64,000 nucleotides of DNA from an uncultured Myxococcales bacterium (lineage in GTDB: Bacteria > Myxococcota_A > UBA9042): NCBI GenBank assembly GCA_903883645.1, contig CAISBR010000004.1, positions 18,439 to 82,438 of the forward strand. Reading direction: 5' to 3'. The position numbers and the translations under genes are program-made. Of the stretch, positions 51,662-60,178 are shown one piece after another (positions within the stretch are counted from its first letter, which is position 1; each line of letters begins with the position of its first letter). The notes beneath the pieces were generated by a model. It was not told where the DNA came from, did no database searches, and saw only the letters and a program-made list of their open reading frames with translations.

Positions 51662-53722
51662 ATGCTCAAACAAATTATATGGTTGTTGTTGATCGGCTCA
51701 CTGTCGATCGGCTGCGAAGCCAATTCGTCGACCACGGCCGAGACCGATGCCACGACGGCCGACACCGTCAGCCAATTCGACCTAACGACGCAGATGTACG
51801 TGGGCGAGCAAACCGGCGCGATGGCCCGCTACGAGCTGGCGGCCGGCGACTGGCACGCCCTACCCTTCCCCAGCGATACCCGATTGGGGGCCGATGGCAA
51901 GGTCGATTTCTCGGGCTTCCCAGCCGCGCGCGATGGTGAATCTGCACAATTACTAAAAGATTACCTGAGCTATGCACCTGATGCGCAAAAGGGTGGCTTC
52001 TCGATCCAGCCGACGATCTATGTGCAGTTCGACCTGCCGCTCGATGCCAGCCAGCTGTATGCGCCGCTCGACAGCCCCAAGCAGCTGGGCAACTACTTCG
52101 TGACGGGTTTGGATGCGCAATCGCCCGATTATGGCCAGTCGCTGCCGGTGCGCGCCGCCCTGTCGCCGACCAAGCGTGGGCAGCACCTGTTGCCCAACCT
52201 GCTGATGATTCAGCCTGTTTGGGGCAAACCACTGCTGCCGGGGCATCGCTACGGGCTCGTGGTGCGGCGCTCGCTCAAAGACGCGGCGGGCAAGGTGCTG
52301 GGGCAGCCGCTGGTGGTCCAACAGGTGACGGCGGCGTGGCGCAAGGGCGCGGACCCTGCGACGGAGCACCCCGAATTGGCTAAGCTGGCGGCGAGCTTAC
52401 AGCCCCTGCACCAAGCGATGCTGGCGGGCAAGGTGCCTGTGGCCTACGACGACATTGCGGCGATGACGGTTTTTACCACAGCCGACCCGGCCAAAGAGCT
52501 AAAGGACATGGCCGAGTGGGTGCGCACGAAGTGGCAGACCAAGGCGGCGACGGGCTGGAAGATTAGCAAAAAGACCAACAACTACTGGATGGTCGAGGCC
52601 ACATATCCCAGTCCGAATTACCAGCAGGGCAAGTGCCCGTACGATGCGCCGGGCAGCGGCGGGTTTGCGTACGATGCCAAGGGCGAGCCGATTGTAGATC
52701 ACGACGAAATGCTGCGGGTTTCGGTGATGTTGCCGGTGACGCGCCCCGTGGATGCGGCCGGTAAGACGCCGCTAGTGCTGTCGGCCCATGGCACGGGTGG
52801 CGACTACCAAAGCTACGCTAGCGGTGGGCCGTACGACATTGCAAACTACCTGGCCGTGCAGGGTTTAGCCATTGCCTCGGTCGATCAGCCCTTGCACGGA
52901 CCGCGCTGTGAGCCGCAGCTGACGGATATGGCACTAGGGCTCAAGACCTTTAATTACACGAATATGGTGGCCGGTCGCGGCGGTTTTCGCCAGTCCGCGA
53001 TCGATACGGTGGTGCTGAACCAGATGGCCGCCCATGGCCTGCTCGACCCGCCGGCCGAACTGTCGCCCAAGGGCGCGCAGTATCACCTAGATGGCGGGCG
53101 AACTAGCTTTATCGGCCATAGCCAAGGCGGCATTTCGGGGGCGCTGGTGGTGGCGATCGAGCCGTCGATCAAGGCGTTTGTGCTGTCGGGCGCGGGCGCG
53201 GGGCTGTCGCTGACCATCATGCAGCGCATCGATCCGCTGCCGATCGCGGAGCTGATCACCAAGATGCTGCACCTAGATGAGGGGGAGCTGAGCGAATTCC
53301 ACCCTGCGATCAGCTTAGTACAGACCCTTGCCGATGTGGTGGACCCGCTGGCCTATGGCTACCAAGCTACGGAGCGCCTGCCGGGTGTGCGGCCGCCACA
53401 CATTTTGCTGACCGAGGGCAAGCTCGATGTGTATACGCCTGCCGACACCTCGGAAGCGCTGGCGGCGTGCCTGGGGCTCGATGTGCTGACGCCGCTGGTG
53501 CACATGGGCGATGCCATGCAACTGCGCGGTACACAGGTGCTTTCGCCGCCGGTGACCGACAACCAAGCGCGCAACGGCTTCCCCACGACGCTGGTGCTGT
53601 CGCAGTGGGCGCACGACGGGCACTTTGCCATCTTCGACGAGGCGAATGCTGCGTGGCTGTACGCGAATTTCTTGCAGAGCGTGGCCAAGACGGGTGACGG
53701 CACTGCGGCATTTCAGGACTAG
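51662..53722 (+). CDS. alpha/beta-hydrolase lipoprotein (lipase/esterase-like)
   Basis: A 686-residue lipoprotein (IIWLLLIGSLSIGC lipobox). An N-terminal region of about 330 residues has an Ig-like domain (TIYVQFDLPLDASQLYAPLD, RYGLVVRRSLKDAAGK), like the N-terminal domain of bacterial virulence-factor lipases. The C-terminal part is a hydrolase with the nucleophile in TSFIGHSQGGISG, preceded by LSAHGTGG (oxyanion-hole type). A downstream Asp (TEGKLDVYTP) and His (WAHDGHFAIFD) could complete the triad. It probably hydrolyses an ester outside the cytoplasm. The ATG lies two bases after the deoC stop, with no strong ribosome-binding site, suggesting cotranscription with deoC. Confidence 0.8.
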   Translation: MLKQIIWLLLIGSLSIGCEANSSTTAETDATTADTVSQFDLTTQMYVGEQTGAMARYELAAGDWHALPFPSDTRLGADGKVDFSGFPAARDGESAQLLKDYLSYAPDAQKGGFSIQPTIYVQFDLPLDASQLYAPLDSPKQLGNYFVTGLDAQSPDYGQSLPVRAALSPTKRGQHLLPNLLMIQPVWGKPLLPGHRYGLVVRRSLKDAAGKVLGQPLVVQQVTAAWRKGADPATEHPELAKLAASLQPLHQAMLAGKVPVAYDDIAAMTVFTTADPAKELKDMAEWVRTKWQTKAATGWKISKKTNNYWMVEATYPSPNYQQGKCPYDAPGSGGFAYDAKGEPIVDHDEMLRVSVMLPVTRPVDAAGKTPLVLSAHGTGGDYQSYASGGPYDIANYLAVQGLAIASVDQPLHGPRCEPQLTDMALGLKTFNYTNMVAGRGGFRQSAIDTVVLNQMAAHGLLDPPAELSPKGAQYHLDGGRTSFIGHSQGGISGALVVAIEPSIKAFVLSGAGAGLSLTIMQRIDPLPIAELITKMLHLDEGELSEFHPAISLVQTLADVVDPLAYGYQATERLPGVRPPHILLTEGKLDVYTPADTSEALAACLGLDVLTPLVHMGDAMQLRGTQVLSPPVTDNQARNGFPTTLVLSQWAHDGHFAIFDEANAAWLYANFLQSVAKTGDGTAAFQD

Positions 53723-53728
53723 GCTCCC

Positions 53729-54397
53729 ATGCGCCGCCTGCTGCTGCTGAATTTGAATCTGGACCCTACGGAACTACATGGGTGTACACAGATTTCGGCG
53801 GCGATGCGCGAGGTAGACGCGCAAGTGACCATCGCGCACTTTGCGACGTGGCCCGATGCCACCGGGTTTGATGGGGTCGTACTTGGGCCACAGGGCACGC
53901 CATTTGCGGCCTATCCCCTCGATTTTCTTAGTAACCTGCGGCAGTGGAGCCTGGGTCTGCGCGCGCCGGTGCTGGCAATTTGCGGCGGCATGCAGGCGCT
54001 GGCGCTGGCCCACGGCGGCCAACTGGGTGGCGTAGACGGCGGGCCGCAGGCGCAAGGGCTGCACTACGGCGAAATTCCGCGCATTTCTGGTCCAACGGCC
54101 GTAGCGCTGACGGCGGCGCTGCCCAGCGAGTGGCAGGGGCCAGCAGCGGCCGAGCTGCGCCAACTGTGGAAAATTCCGCAGCTGCTGTGGCAGAGCCACG
54201 CGGAGCAACTGACGGTGCTGCCGCCGGCCTGGATGGTTTTGGCCCACAGCGTCAAGACACCGGTCGAAGCGTACACCGTGGCGGAAAAACGCTGGCTTGG
54301 CTGCCAGTTTCATGCCGAACGCGGCTGGCTGGGCGACGAAACCGCGTGTCCGGCCGGCAAGCTGCTGCTGGCAGCATGGACGCAGAACCTTGGCTAA
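53729..54397 (+). CDS. class I glutamine amidotransferase-like protein
   Basis: A 222-residue protein with the Triad-type glutaminase fold. The nucleophile elbow is LAICGGMQALAL (Cys in ICGGMQ), and the partner His and Glu are in CQFHAERGW. Enzymes of this family release ammonia from glutamine, or act as peptidases or gamma-glutamyl hydrolases. No partner synthase gene is adjacent, so the acceptor is unknown. It lies 7 bases after the hydrolase gene. Its TAA stop directly abuts the stop of the converging kinase gene. Confidence 0.78.
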   Translation: MRRLLLLNLNLDPTELHGCTQISAAMREVDAQVTIAHFATWPDATGFDGVVLGPQGTPFAAYPLDFLSNLRQWSLGLRAPVLAICGGMQALALAHGGQLGGVDGGPQAQGLHYGEIPRISGPTAVALTAALPSEWQGPAAAELRQLWKIPQLLWQSHAEQLTVLPPAWMVLAHSVKTPVEAYTVAEKRWLGCQFHAERGWLGDETACPAGKLLLAAWTQNLG

Positions 54398-56563
54398 CTA
54401 TTGACGAAAGGCGGCGCGAACGGCTTGAGCGATCGGCTTGGCCGCGTCAAAGCGGTCGGCGGGCTTCTTGGCCATAGCGCGGAAGACGACGGCAACAATA
54501 TCGACTGGCAGCTCTGGGTTGTAGCTGCGGGGATCTGGCACCGGATCGACCGCGTGCGACACGAAGACATTGCCCTGTACAAACGGCAAGTAGCCCGTGC
54601 ACATCCGAAATAGAATGACCCCAAGCGCATAAATATCGGCGCGATGGTCGACCGCCGAGCCGTCGAGCTGCTCGGGCGCCATGTAGTACGGCGTACCGGC
54701 CAGCACCGAATTTTCGCCAAACCCCTCGTTCAGCACGCGGGCGAGACCAAAATCCAGAAGCTTTACCTTACCTTTCTTGTCGACGAGGATATTATCGGGC
54801 TTGATATCGCGGTGCACCATGCCCTGGGCGTGGGCGTTGTCGAGGGCCTCGCACAGCTGGTCGAGGATGCTACAAAGCCACTGCTTGTCGGCAATCGGCA
54901 CGCCGTGGTTCATGTACGCGGTGAGCGGCTGCCCGTCGACGTACTCCATGCAGTACCACGGCACGCCGTCGGTCTCGCCCATGTCGTAGATGTGCACAAT
55001 ATTCGGGTGGTTCAAGGCCGCGGCCAGCTGTACCTCGCGCAAGAAGTAGCGGCGCGCCACCTCGGTGGGCATGGTGCCCTCGATCATGAACTTGAGCACA
55101 ACCTGGCGCCCCAACAGCTTGTCGGTGGCGCCAAACACGATGCCGTTGCCCCCCTGGCCCAGCCGCGACAGACCGGCGTAGCGCGCCGCAAGACTGAACG
55201 GGACACCTTGCGGCCAGCCAGGTTCGGGCAGATCCGCCGGAACGTCGAGGTCGCCGTCGAGCGCCGTTTGCGTCGCCTCGCTGGCTAAGCGACCGGCATC
55301 TGGTATCGGGACCGACAGCCGCGATGCCGAGGGTCTAGCCGCCAATGCAGGCATTTCTTGAGGAGTTTTGGGTGCAACACGGGCGGCGGTCGCCTTGAGC
55401 CAGCCCTCGACTTCAGACCCCTCGGCCGCCAGCGGCAGCAGTCGCTCGATAGCGGCACGGGCACTGAGGTGGTCGCCCGCGCCCAAAAATGCCTCGACCG
55501 CCTGACGGCCAATCGCCAACCGCTCGTCAGCCGGCAGCGGCACCTTGAGCAGGGTCAGCAGCGTGCGACCGCCGGCCACTAAGTCGCCATTCTGAAACAG
55601 CATCTCAGATGCCAGCTTGGTCAGCTCAGTAAAGCCCGGGTCGCTGGGCTTGGCCGAACTGGCAATGCGCAGCGCTTCTTCGGGCTTGCCCCCCGCGAGC
55701 CGCAGCTTGACCGCCGCCAAGCGGTCGCCCTCGCGCAGCAGGCACTCGATGACCTTTTCGGTATCGCCGGCCCGCTGAAAGTAGACCGCAGCCTTGCGGT
55801 AGGCACCGGCGCGCACGAGCAGGGCCGCGGCTTCGGCAAACGCGCCGGCCTCGTTGTAGTGCTCAAGCGCCGCATCGCCCTGCCCCAGTTGCTCGAGCAG
55901 CCGCCCCATATGCAGGTGATCACCTAGCTTTTCGTAACAATTGAGCGCGCGCTGGGGCTGCTGCGCTTGCAACCAGCGCTCCGCCGCGCCGGCCCACTCG
56001 CCAGAAGACTCAAGGACCTCAGCCTCGAGCCCCACAGCACGCTGCGGCTGCCCCGCCGCCCGGTACAGTGCCGCCGCTTTCTGCGCGTGCCCCGCCTTTA
56101 GATGAAAGTCGGCCGCGACCGCCTTGTCGCCCACTTGCTCGGCAGCCTCGGCCGCCCCATGCCAATCCTCGAGCCGAATCAGCGTCTTGAGCAAGCGCCG
56201 CGGGTTGTTGGCACGCTGGTAACAATGGGCTGCGGCCTTGTCGTCGCCGGCTTGCTCAAAGAGTTCAGCCGCTTGGTCCCAGTGTTTGCCTGAGCGAAAG
56301 GCCTTGGCCGCGTCTATGGTCTGGCCCAACTGCAAATAGAGCTCGCCCGCTTGATTCCACTCACCGGCATCCATGGCCAGTTTGGCCGCGGTGGCCGTCT
56401 CGCCATCGTCGAGCGCTTTCTGCCAATCGGGTATGGATTTGACGGGTTCAGCACTCTGGTCGCGCGCAAATTTCTGCATCATGCGCACAATCAGATAGCC
56501 GCCACCGCCGACCACTAGGGCCACAATGGCGTAACTGACAACGCGCGGGTCAATGCCGTCCAT
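54398..56563 (-). CDS. Ser/Thr protein kinase with N-terminal membrane anchor and TPR-like repeats
   Basis: A 721-residue protein with an unusual order of parts. A membrane helix lies at the N-terminus (VVSYAIVALVVGGGGYLIV). A long series of TPR-like helical repeats follows (AGELYLQLGQTIDAAKAF, AAAHCYQRANNPRRLL and others, to about residue 400). The kinase domain is at the C-terminus from about 455: glycine loop LGQGGNGIVFG, ATP-anchoring Lys in VVLKFM, catalytic loop VHRDIKPDNIL, metal-binding DFG and APE. All catalytic residues are intact. It should phosphorylate cytoplasmic proteins, with the repeats for partner binding. It follows the GT-C-like gene after 18 bases. Confidence 0.9.
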   Translation of the reverse strand: MDGIDPRVVSYAIVALVVGGGGYLIVRMMQKFARDQSAEPVKSIPDWQKALDDGETATAAKLAMDAGEWNQAGELYLQLGQTIDAAKAFRSGKHWDQAAELFEQAGDDKAAAHCYQRANNPRRLLKTLIRLEDWHGAAEAAEQVGDKAVAADFHLKAGHAQKAAALYRAAGQPQRAVGLEAEVLESSGEWAGAAERWLQAQQPQRALNCYEKLGDHLHMGRLLEQLGQGDAALEHYNEAGAFAEAAALLVRAGAYRKAAVYFQRAGDTEKVIECLLREGDRLAAVKLRLAGGKPEEALRIASSAKPSDPGFTELTKLASEMLFQNGDLVAGGRTLLTLLKVPLPADERLAIGRQAVEAFLGAGDHLSARAAIERLLPLAAEGSEVEGWLKATAARVAPKTPQEMPALAARPSASRLSVPIPDAGRLASEATQTALDGDLDVPADLPEPGWPQGVPFSLAARYAGLSRLGQGGNGIVFGATDKLLGRQVVLKFMIEGTMPTEVARRYFLREVQLAAALNHPNIVHIYDMGETDGVPWYCMEYVDGQPLTAYMNHGVPIADKQWLCSILDQLCEALDNAHAQGMVHRDIKPDNILVDKKGKVKLLDFGLARVLNEGFGENSVLAGTPYYMAPEQLDGSAVDHRADIYALGVILFRMCTGYLPFVQGNVFVSHAVDPVPDPRSYNPELPVDIVAVVFRAMAKKPADRFDAAKPIAQAVRAAFRQ

Positions 56564-56581
56564 CTGCCTCCGCTAGCTATG

Positions 56582-58537
56582 CTAACGCGGTTGGGGCTGC
56601 ATTCCAAGCGAGCGGCTGGGGTGCCAACGATACAAGCCAACGCGCAGCGCAGCATTGCGGCCGTACCAGGCAAAAGTGGCCGTGTCGCTGTGATTCGGCA
56701 GGTCGAACTCCCAGATAGGCTCCATGTCGCTGTGGTGGGCCAAGCGCTCGCAGTCGGGCTGCTCGTAGTCCTGCCGTTTGGTCGGCCCGCCCAAGGGCAA
56801 GGCGTGGCAGCGCAGCGAACGGAACACATACAGGGGCACCACGGGCTGCGCCCCTGCATCGAGCGACTGCCGCACTTGACCGACAGGCACAGGCCGCAAC
56901 CCTGCAGAACGCAACCACCACGTCGGCCAATGCAGATGCAGACCTTGGGCCGGCTCGTCGGCATAGCTGCGCAGCGCCACCACCCCGGGCGGCAGGTTCG
57001 ACGCCAGCAGCTTGGTTAACAGCTCGTCTTCGTCGTGGGCAGCCGTGCGGCGCAGCGTAGCCGGAAGGGTTGCTAACACGCCAATAGTCCACAAAATTAC
57101 CAGACTCCAGCGCAGCCGAGGCCGGGGTGCAAGGGCCGGCTCACCCAATGCGACCAACGCAACGGTGGCCAGCACCTGAGCGGGGGCCTGCAGACGCGGC
57201 AGCGAAGTCTCGTTGTAGTCGAGCCAACTGGGCAGCAGCGACAGGAGCGCCACGACCAGCAATGCCAGCCAGCGCCAGGTGCGCCGCTCGGCGCTGGGCA
57301 GCCACAGCACCGCTGCCACCAGCGCAAGCCAGGCCACCAGCGGCCACCAATCGGGGCGCCAGAGCACCGCGTCGTGCAGAAGGTGCTGGGGCAAATCGGC
57401 GGCAAATCGCTGCACTTGCGGCAAGTTGCCAGCCATTTGATCGGTCCTTGCGCGGTCGCTGGCCAGCCACGCCACCGAGCCGAGGACTCCTGCCGCGGGC
57501 ACAGCGGCCAGCCAATGCCAGCGCTTCGGCGCGGCGGCAGCAGAGGGGGCAATCCAAGCCATCGCGAGGACAGTTAAGACGGCCGTGGGCAGGAGGTCGG
57601 CGCGGCACAACACGGCGTAACTTAAGCTAGCGGCAAGGGTCGTCGCCGAAAGCCAACTGGCACTGCGGCGAACGTCGACCGCGGCCCAGGCCGCCAAGCC
57701 CAGCGCGGCTAGCGCCGGCACATGCATAGACTCACTGACATCATTGCGCAAAATTACGGGTGTCGCCGCCAGCGCGAGGCCTGCCCACTGCGCGGACCCA
57801 AGCCTGCCCGTAGCCTGCGCCGCCGCCGCCGTCCACGCCGCCACACCCAGGCTGCCGATGACAAGTTGCACCGCGTGCACCAGTTGCGGCGACTCGCCCA
57901 CAGGCCCCAGGAGCCACGCCCATGGCACCAGGGCACCCGGGCCGTAACGCGGCACACTGTCTAAGAAACGCGCCTGGTCAAACCACTCGTAGGCGAAATA
58001 GACCGCCGTCCAGCGCCACGGCCACAGCAACCGCAAAAGCAGCGACAAGGCGAAGATACGCGCAATAAGCCGGCGCTCCGGCCCCTGCAAGCGCAAAAGC
58101 AGCGCCACGCCCAGGGGCAGTAGCGCACCCGCCACGAGGGCCGCAATGGTGAGCAAGATGCGGTCGAGGCGGTTCGCGGCAGGCAAATCGGTGCCGGCGC
58201 GCACCTCCGACCAGGCGGGCCAGCGCGAGGCCAAGCCTTGCAAAGCTGCATCGCGCCAAGCTAAACAGCTTAGATCACGGCTGGCAGTTGCGGGCAGCGC
58301 CGGGCGCAGCAGGTTATCGAGCTCGAAATGGCAGGCGGCACGCCCTTGGGGCTGCAGGCGCCATCCACCTGGAACTTGAGTGGCGACGCCCTGCGGGTCA
58401 AGCGCCGCCAGCAGTTGCTGCCATTGTGCCGTGGTAGGTAGTGCCGGCTGCGGTCGCGCGCGGGGCACCGCCAGCACCAGGGTAGCCGACAGCAGCGCCC
58501 CAGCTAGAGCAGTAACAACCCAGCGCGAACCGGCCAC
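56582..58537 (-). CDS. polytopic membrane protein, GT-C/GT39-like glycosyltransferase
   Basis: A 651-residue protein with about ten to twelve membrane segments, starting with WVVTALAGALLSATLVLAV. An acidic loop after the early helices (FAYEWFDQARFLD) is in the position of the catalytic acidic residues of GT-C enzymes such as GT39/ArnT. A large soluble C-terminal domain follows (from about residue 520). Such enzymes move a sugar from a lipid carrier to a protein or lipid outside the inner membrane. The start is GTG at 58537 with GAGG upstream. It lies 6 bases after the zinc-ribbon gene and 18 before the kinase gene, in one operon. Confidence 0.7.
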   Translation of the reverse strand: MAGSRWVVTALAGALLSATLVLAVPRARPQPALPTTAQWQQLLAALDPQGVATQVPGGWRLQPQGRAACHFELDNLLRPALPATASRDLSCLAWRDAALQGLASRWPAWSEVRAGTDLPAANRLDRILLTIAALVAGALLPLGVALLLRLQGPERRLIARIFALSLLLRLLWPWRWTAVYFAYEWFDQARFLDSVPRYGPGALVPWAWLLGPVGESPQLVHAVQLVIGSLGVAAWTAAAAQATGRLGSAQWAGLALAATPVILRNDVSESMHVPALAALGLAAWAAVDVRRSASWLSATTLAASLSYAVLCRADLLPTAVLTVLAMAWIAPSAAAAPKRWHWLAAVPAAGVLGSVAWLASDRARTDQMAGNLPQVQRFAADLPQHLLHDAVLWRPDWWPLVAWLALVAAVLWLPSAERRTWRWLALLVVALLSLLPSWLDYNETSLPRLQAPAQVLATVALVALGEPALAPRPRLRWSLVILWTIGVLATLPATLRRTAAHDEDELLTKLLASNLPPGVVALRSYADEPAQGLHLHWPTWWLRSAGLRPVPVGQVRQSLDAGAQPVVPLYVFRSLRCHALPLGGPTKRQDYEQPDCERLAHHSDMEPIWEFDLPNHSDTATFAWYGRNAALRVGLYRWHPSRSLGMQPQPR

Positions 58538-58543
58538 AGGGCC

Positions 58544-59029
58544 TCAGCGACCGACGGCGAGCAGCTTGTAGCCGTTCTCGAACAAGACGCGCGCCTTGCC
58601 GATGCCAACGCTCTCGACGATGCCGAAGCCGAAGGTGGCGTGGTCGAGCAGCAAACCCGGCTCGGGGTGCAGCGTCGGCGCGTAGCCGGTGGCCTTGGCG
58701 CGGTCGAGTTGCGCCATGCTGCGCTGCCACACCAGGCGGGCGGCGCGGATTTCGATCGGGTCTTCTTTTGGAGCAGCGGCCGCCCGGGTCTTCGTCGACT
58801 TGGGCGCGCGCTCGCGCTTGGGCTCGGCGCTCGCCTTGGCCACTTCGCGCGCCGTCTTGTACTTGTGGGTGCCCGCGCAGGTCCGGCAGCGCACCTGCAC
58901 CACTTCGAGGCCGACCATTGCCACGATGATATGTTCGAGGACTCGTCCGCACTTGCTGCACCATGCTTCGACGTCGCGGCCGACCGCAGGTTGGGTGGCG
59001 TCGCGGGCAAGGCGGTGAATTCCTGTCAT
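58544..59029 (-). CDS. small protein with zinc ribbon and UvrD-Tudor-like C-terminus
   Basis: A 161-residue basic protein. A likely four-Cys zinc ribbon (CSKCGRV with VRCRTCAG, about residues 24-52) lies near the N-terminus. A Lys/Ala-rich linker follows. The C-terminal segment (DHATFGFGIVESVGIGKARV, then LFENGYKLL) resembles the Tudor-like end of UvrD/PcrA helicases, which binds RNA polymerase or nucleic acid. A nucleic-acid or transcription role is suggested but not shown. GGAG lies 8 bases before the ATG at 59029. It is the first gene of the operon with the GT-C-like protein and the kinase. Confidence 0.65.
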   Translation of the reverse strand: MTGIHRLARDATQPAVGRDVEAWCSKCGRVLEHIIVAMVGLEVVQVRCRTCAGTHKYKTAREVAKASAEPKRERAPKSTKTRAAAAPKEDPIEIRAARLVWQRSMAQLDRAKATGYAPTLHPEPGLLLDHATFGFGIVESVGIGKARVLFENGYKLLAVGR

Positions 59030-59227
59030 GTGGCTGGCTCCTGTACAACGCGCGGGGGGAGCGCGAGGTGCAATAGGATACGGGCGCTGTGGCAAGTTTG
59101 GCAATCGGAATCGGCGTTCGGCCCGCATGTCGCGCATTTGAGCCGCTGCGCACGCATTTTGCCATTGCCGGCCGCTAGGCTACACTGCCGCGATGACGAG
59201 GGCCGCAAACCCCGCTGAGGTACAGTG

Positions 59228-59710
59228 ATGCTGGCATATTGGACGCGCAAGAGTTGGACTGTGAGCAGGTGCCTCGCGGCGCTAGTGCTGCTGGCGACGC
59301 TGGCCAGTTGCGAGATCGTCGATAAAGCGCGGATGAAGCTGCTGGGCGTGACGGTGTCGAACCCCGAGCCCGAGACGGCCGAGTGGGTGATCCGCGAAGC
59401 GCTGATGGCGGCGAAAGACAAGGACGAAGAGCGCGGTTGGGAACGATTCCAAAAGGTTCTGCACAGCCAGGAGCGGACGAACAATGCGCTAAAGGGCTGG
59501 CAGCAGTTCGGCTGGCCGCGGCTGCGTCGCCAAGTGAGCCTGTACCTCGACGACCAGGATCGCTTTGTACTCCGCGACTTCCGCACCATGCAAAACGACG
59601 GCATCGACTTCTTTATCGAAAACCGCGAGCGCGACCTGCCGACGCCGTGCAGCGTGTACCTCGACTTCGCCAACAACAAGCACTGGCGAATCAAGCGCTG
59701 CAGCCTGTAG
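59228..59710 (+). CDS. lipoprotein of unknown function
   Basis: A 160-residue lipoprotein (CLAALVLLATLASC lipobox). The mature part is a single alpha/beta domain (AEWVIREALMAAKDKDEERG, VSLYLDDQDRFVLRDF, NKHWRIKRCSL) ending in a Cys that could pair with the Cys in PTPCSVYLD. I recognise no family. GAGG lies just upstream; GTG at 59225 is an alternative start. It opens the plus-strand run that continues with the helical protein and the UbiB-type kinase. Confidence 0.65.
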   Translation: MLAYWTRKSWTVSRCLAALVLLATLASCEIVDKARMKLLGVTVSNPEPETAEWVIREALMAAKDKDEERGWERFQKVLHSQERTNNALKGWQQFGWPRLRRQVSLYLDDQDRFVLRDFRTMQNDGIDFFIENRERDLPTPCSVYLDFANNKHWRIKRCSL

Positions 59711-59737
59711 CACGCGGCGCCGGGTAGGAAACCGACG

Positions 59738-60178
59738 ATGATGCGAGAGGTTTTTGAAAAGGGCCTGGCCTCGACTGTGGCGCGGTGGATGCTCGACGGC
59801 AGTGCCGAAGCGCTGATCGAGCGGGTGGCTGCGGCGGGTGTGCTCAAGCCCGAAGAGGTGGCGGCGCTGCGCCAAGAGACGCGGGCCCATCTTGAGAAAG
59901 TGCGCGACGAAGGGGCTCCGTACGCCGAGTTAGTGAGCACGGCGCTGCGCGAAGTGGCAAAGACCCTGCCGTTTGGTCAGTTAGCGGGTGCTGGACTGGC
60001 TGCCGCGAGCCAACTGCCTTTGCGCGACCTTGCGGGTACCGCCACGCGGGTGGCACTGGGGGTCGCGGCGCGGGCAGCCCAGGCGGCGGCAGAGCGGGCA
60101 CAAACGATGGCCGATGCCATACAACCTACCGCAGCAACTGCAGAAAATTCGGCTTCCGTCGCCGAGGAGCTGCCATGA
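59738..60178 (+). CDS. small Ala-rich helical protein upstream of the UbiB-type kinase
   Basis: A 146-residue predicted cytoplasmic helical protein (ALIERVAAAGVLKPEEVAAL, LGVAARAAQAAAERAQTMAD). A glycine-flanked hydrophobic stretch (FGQLAGAGLAAASQLPL) could touch the membrane. It has some likeness to phasin-type polyhydroxyalkanoate granule proteins but no secure assignment. AGGAAA lies upstream of the ATG. Its TGA overlaps the ATG of the next gene as ATGA, so the two are probably made together; a partner role for the kinase is possible. Confidence 0.6.
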   Translation: MMREVFEKGLASTVARWMLDGSAEALIERVAAAGVLKPEEVAALRQETRAHLEKVRDEGAPYAELVSTALREVAKTLPFGQLAGAGLAAASQLPLRDLAGTATRVALGVAARAAQAAAERAQTMADAIQPTAATAENSASVAEELP

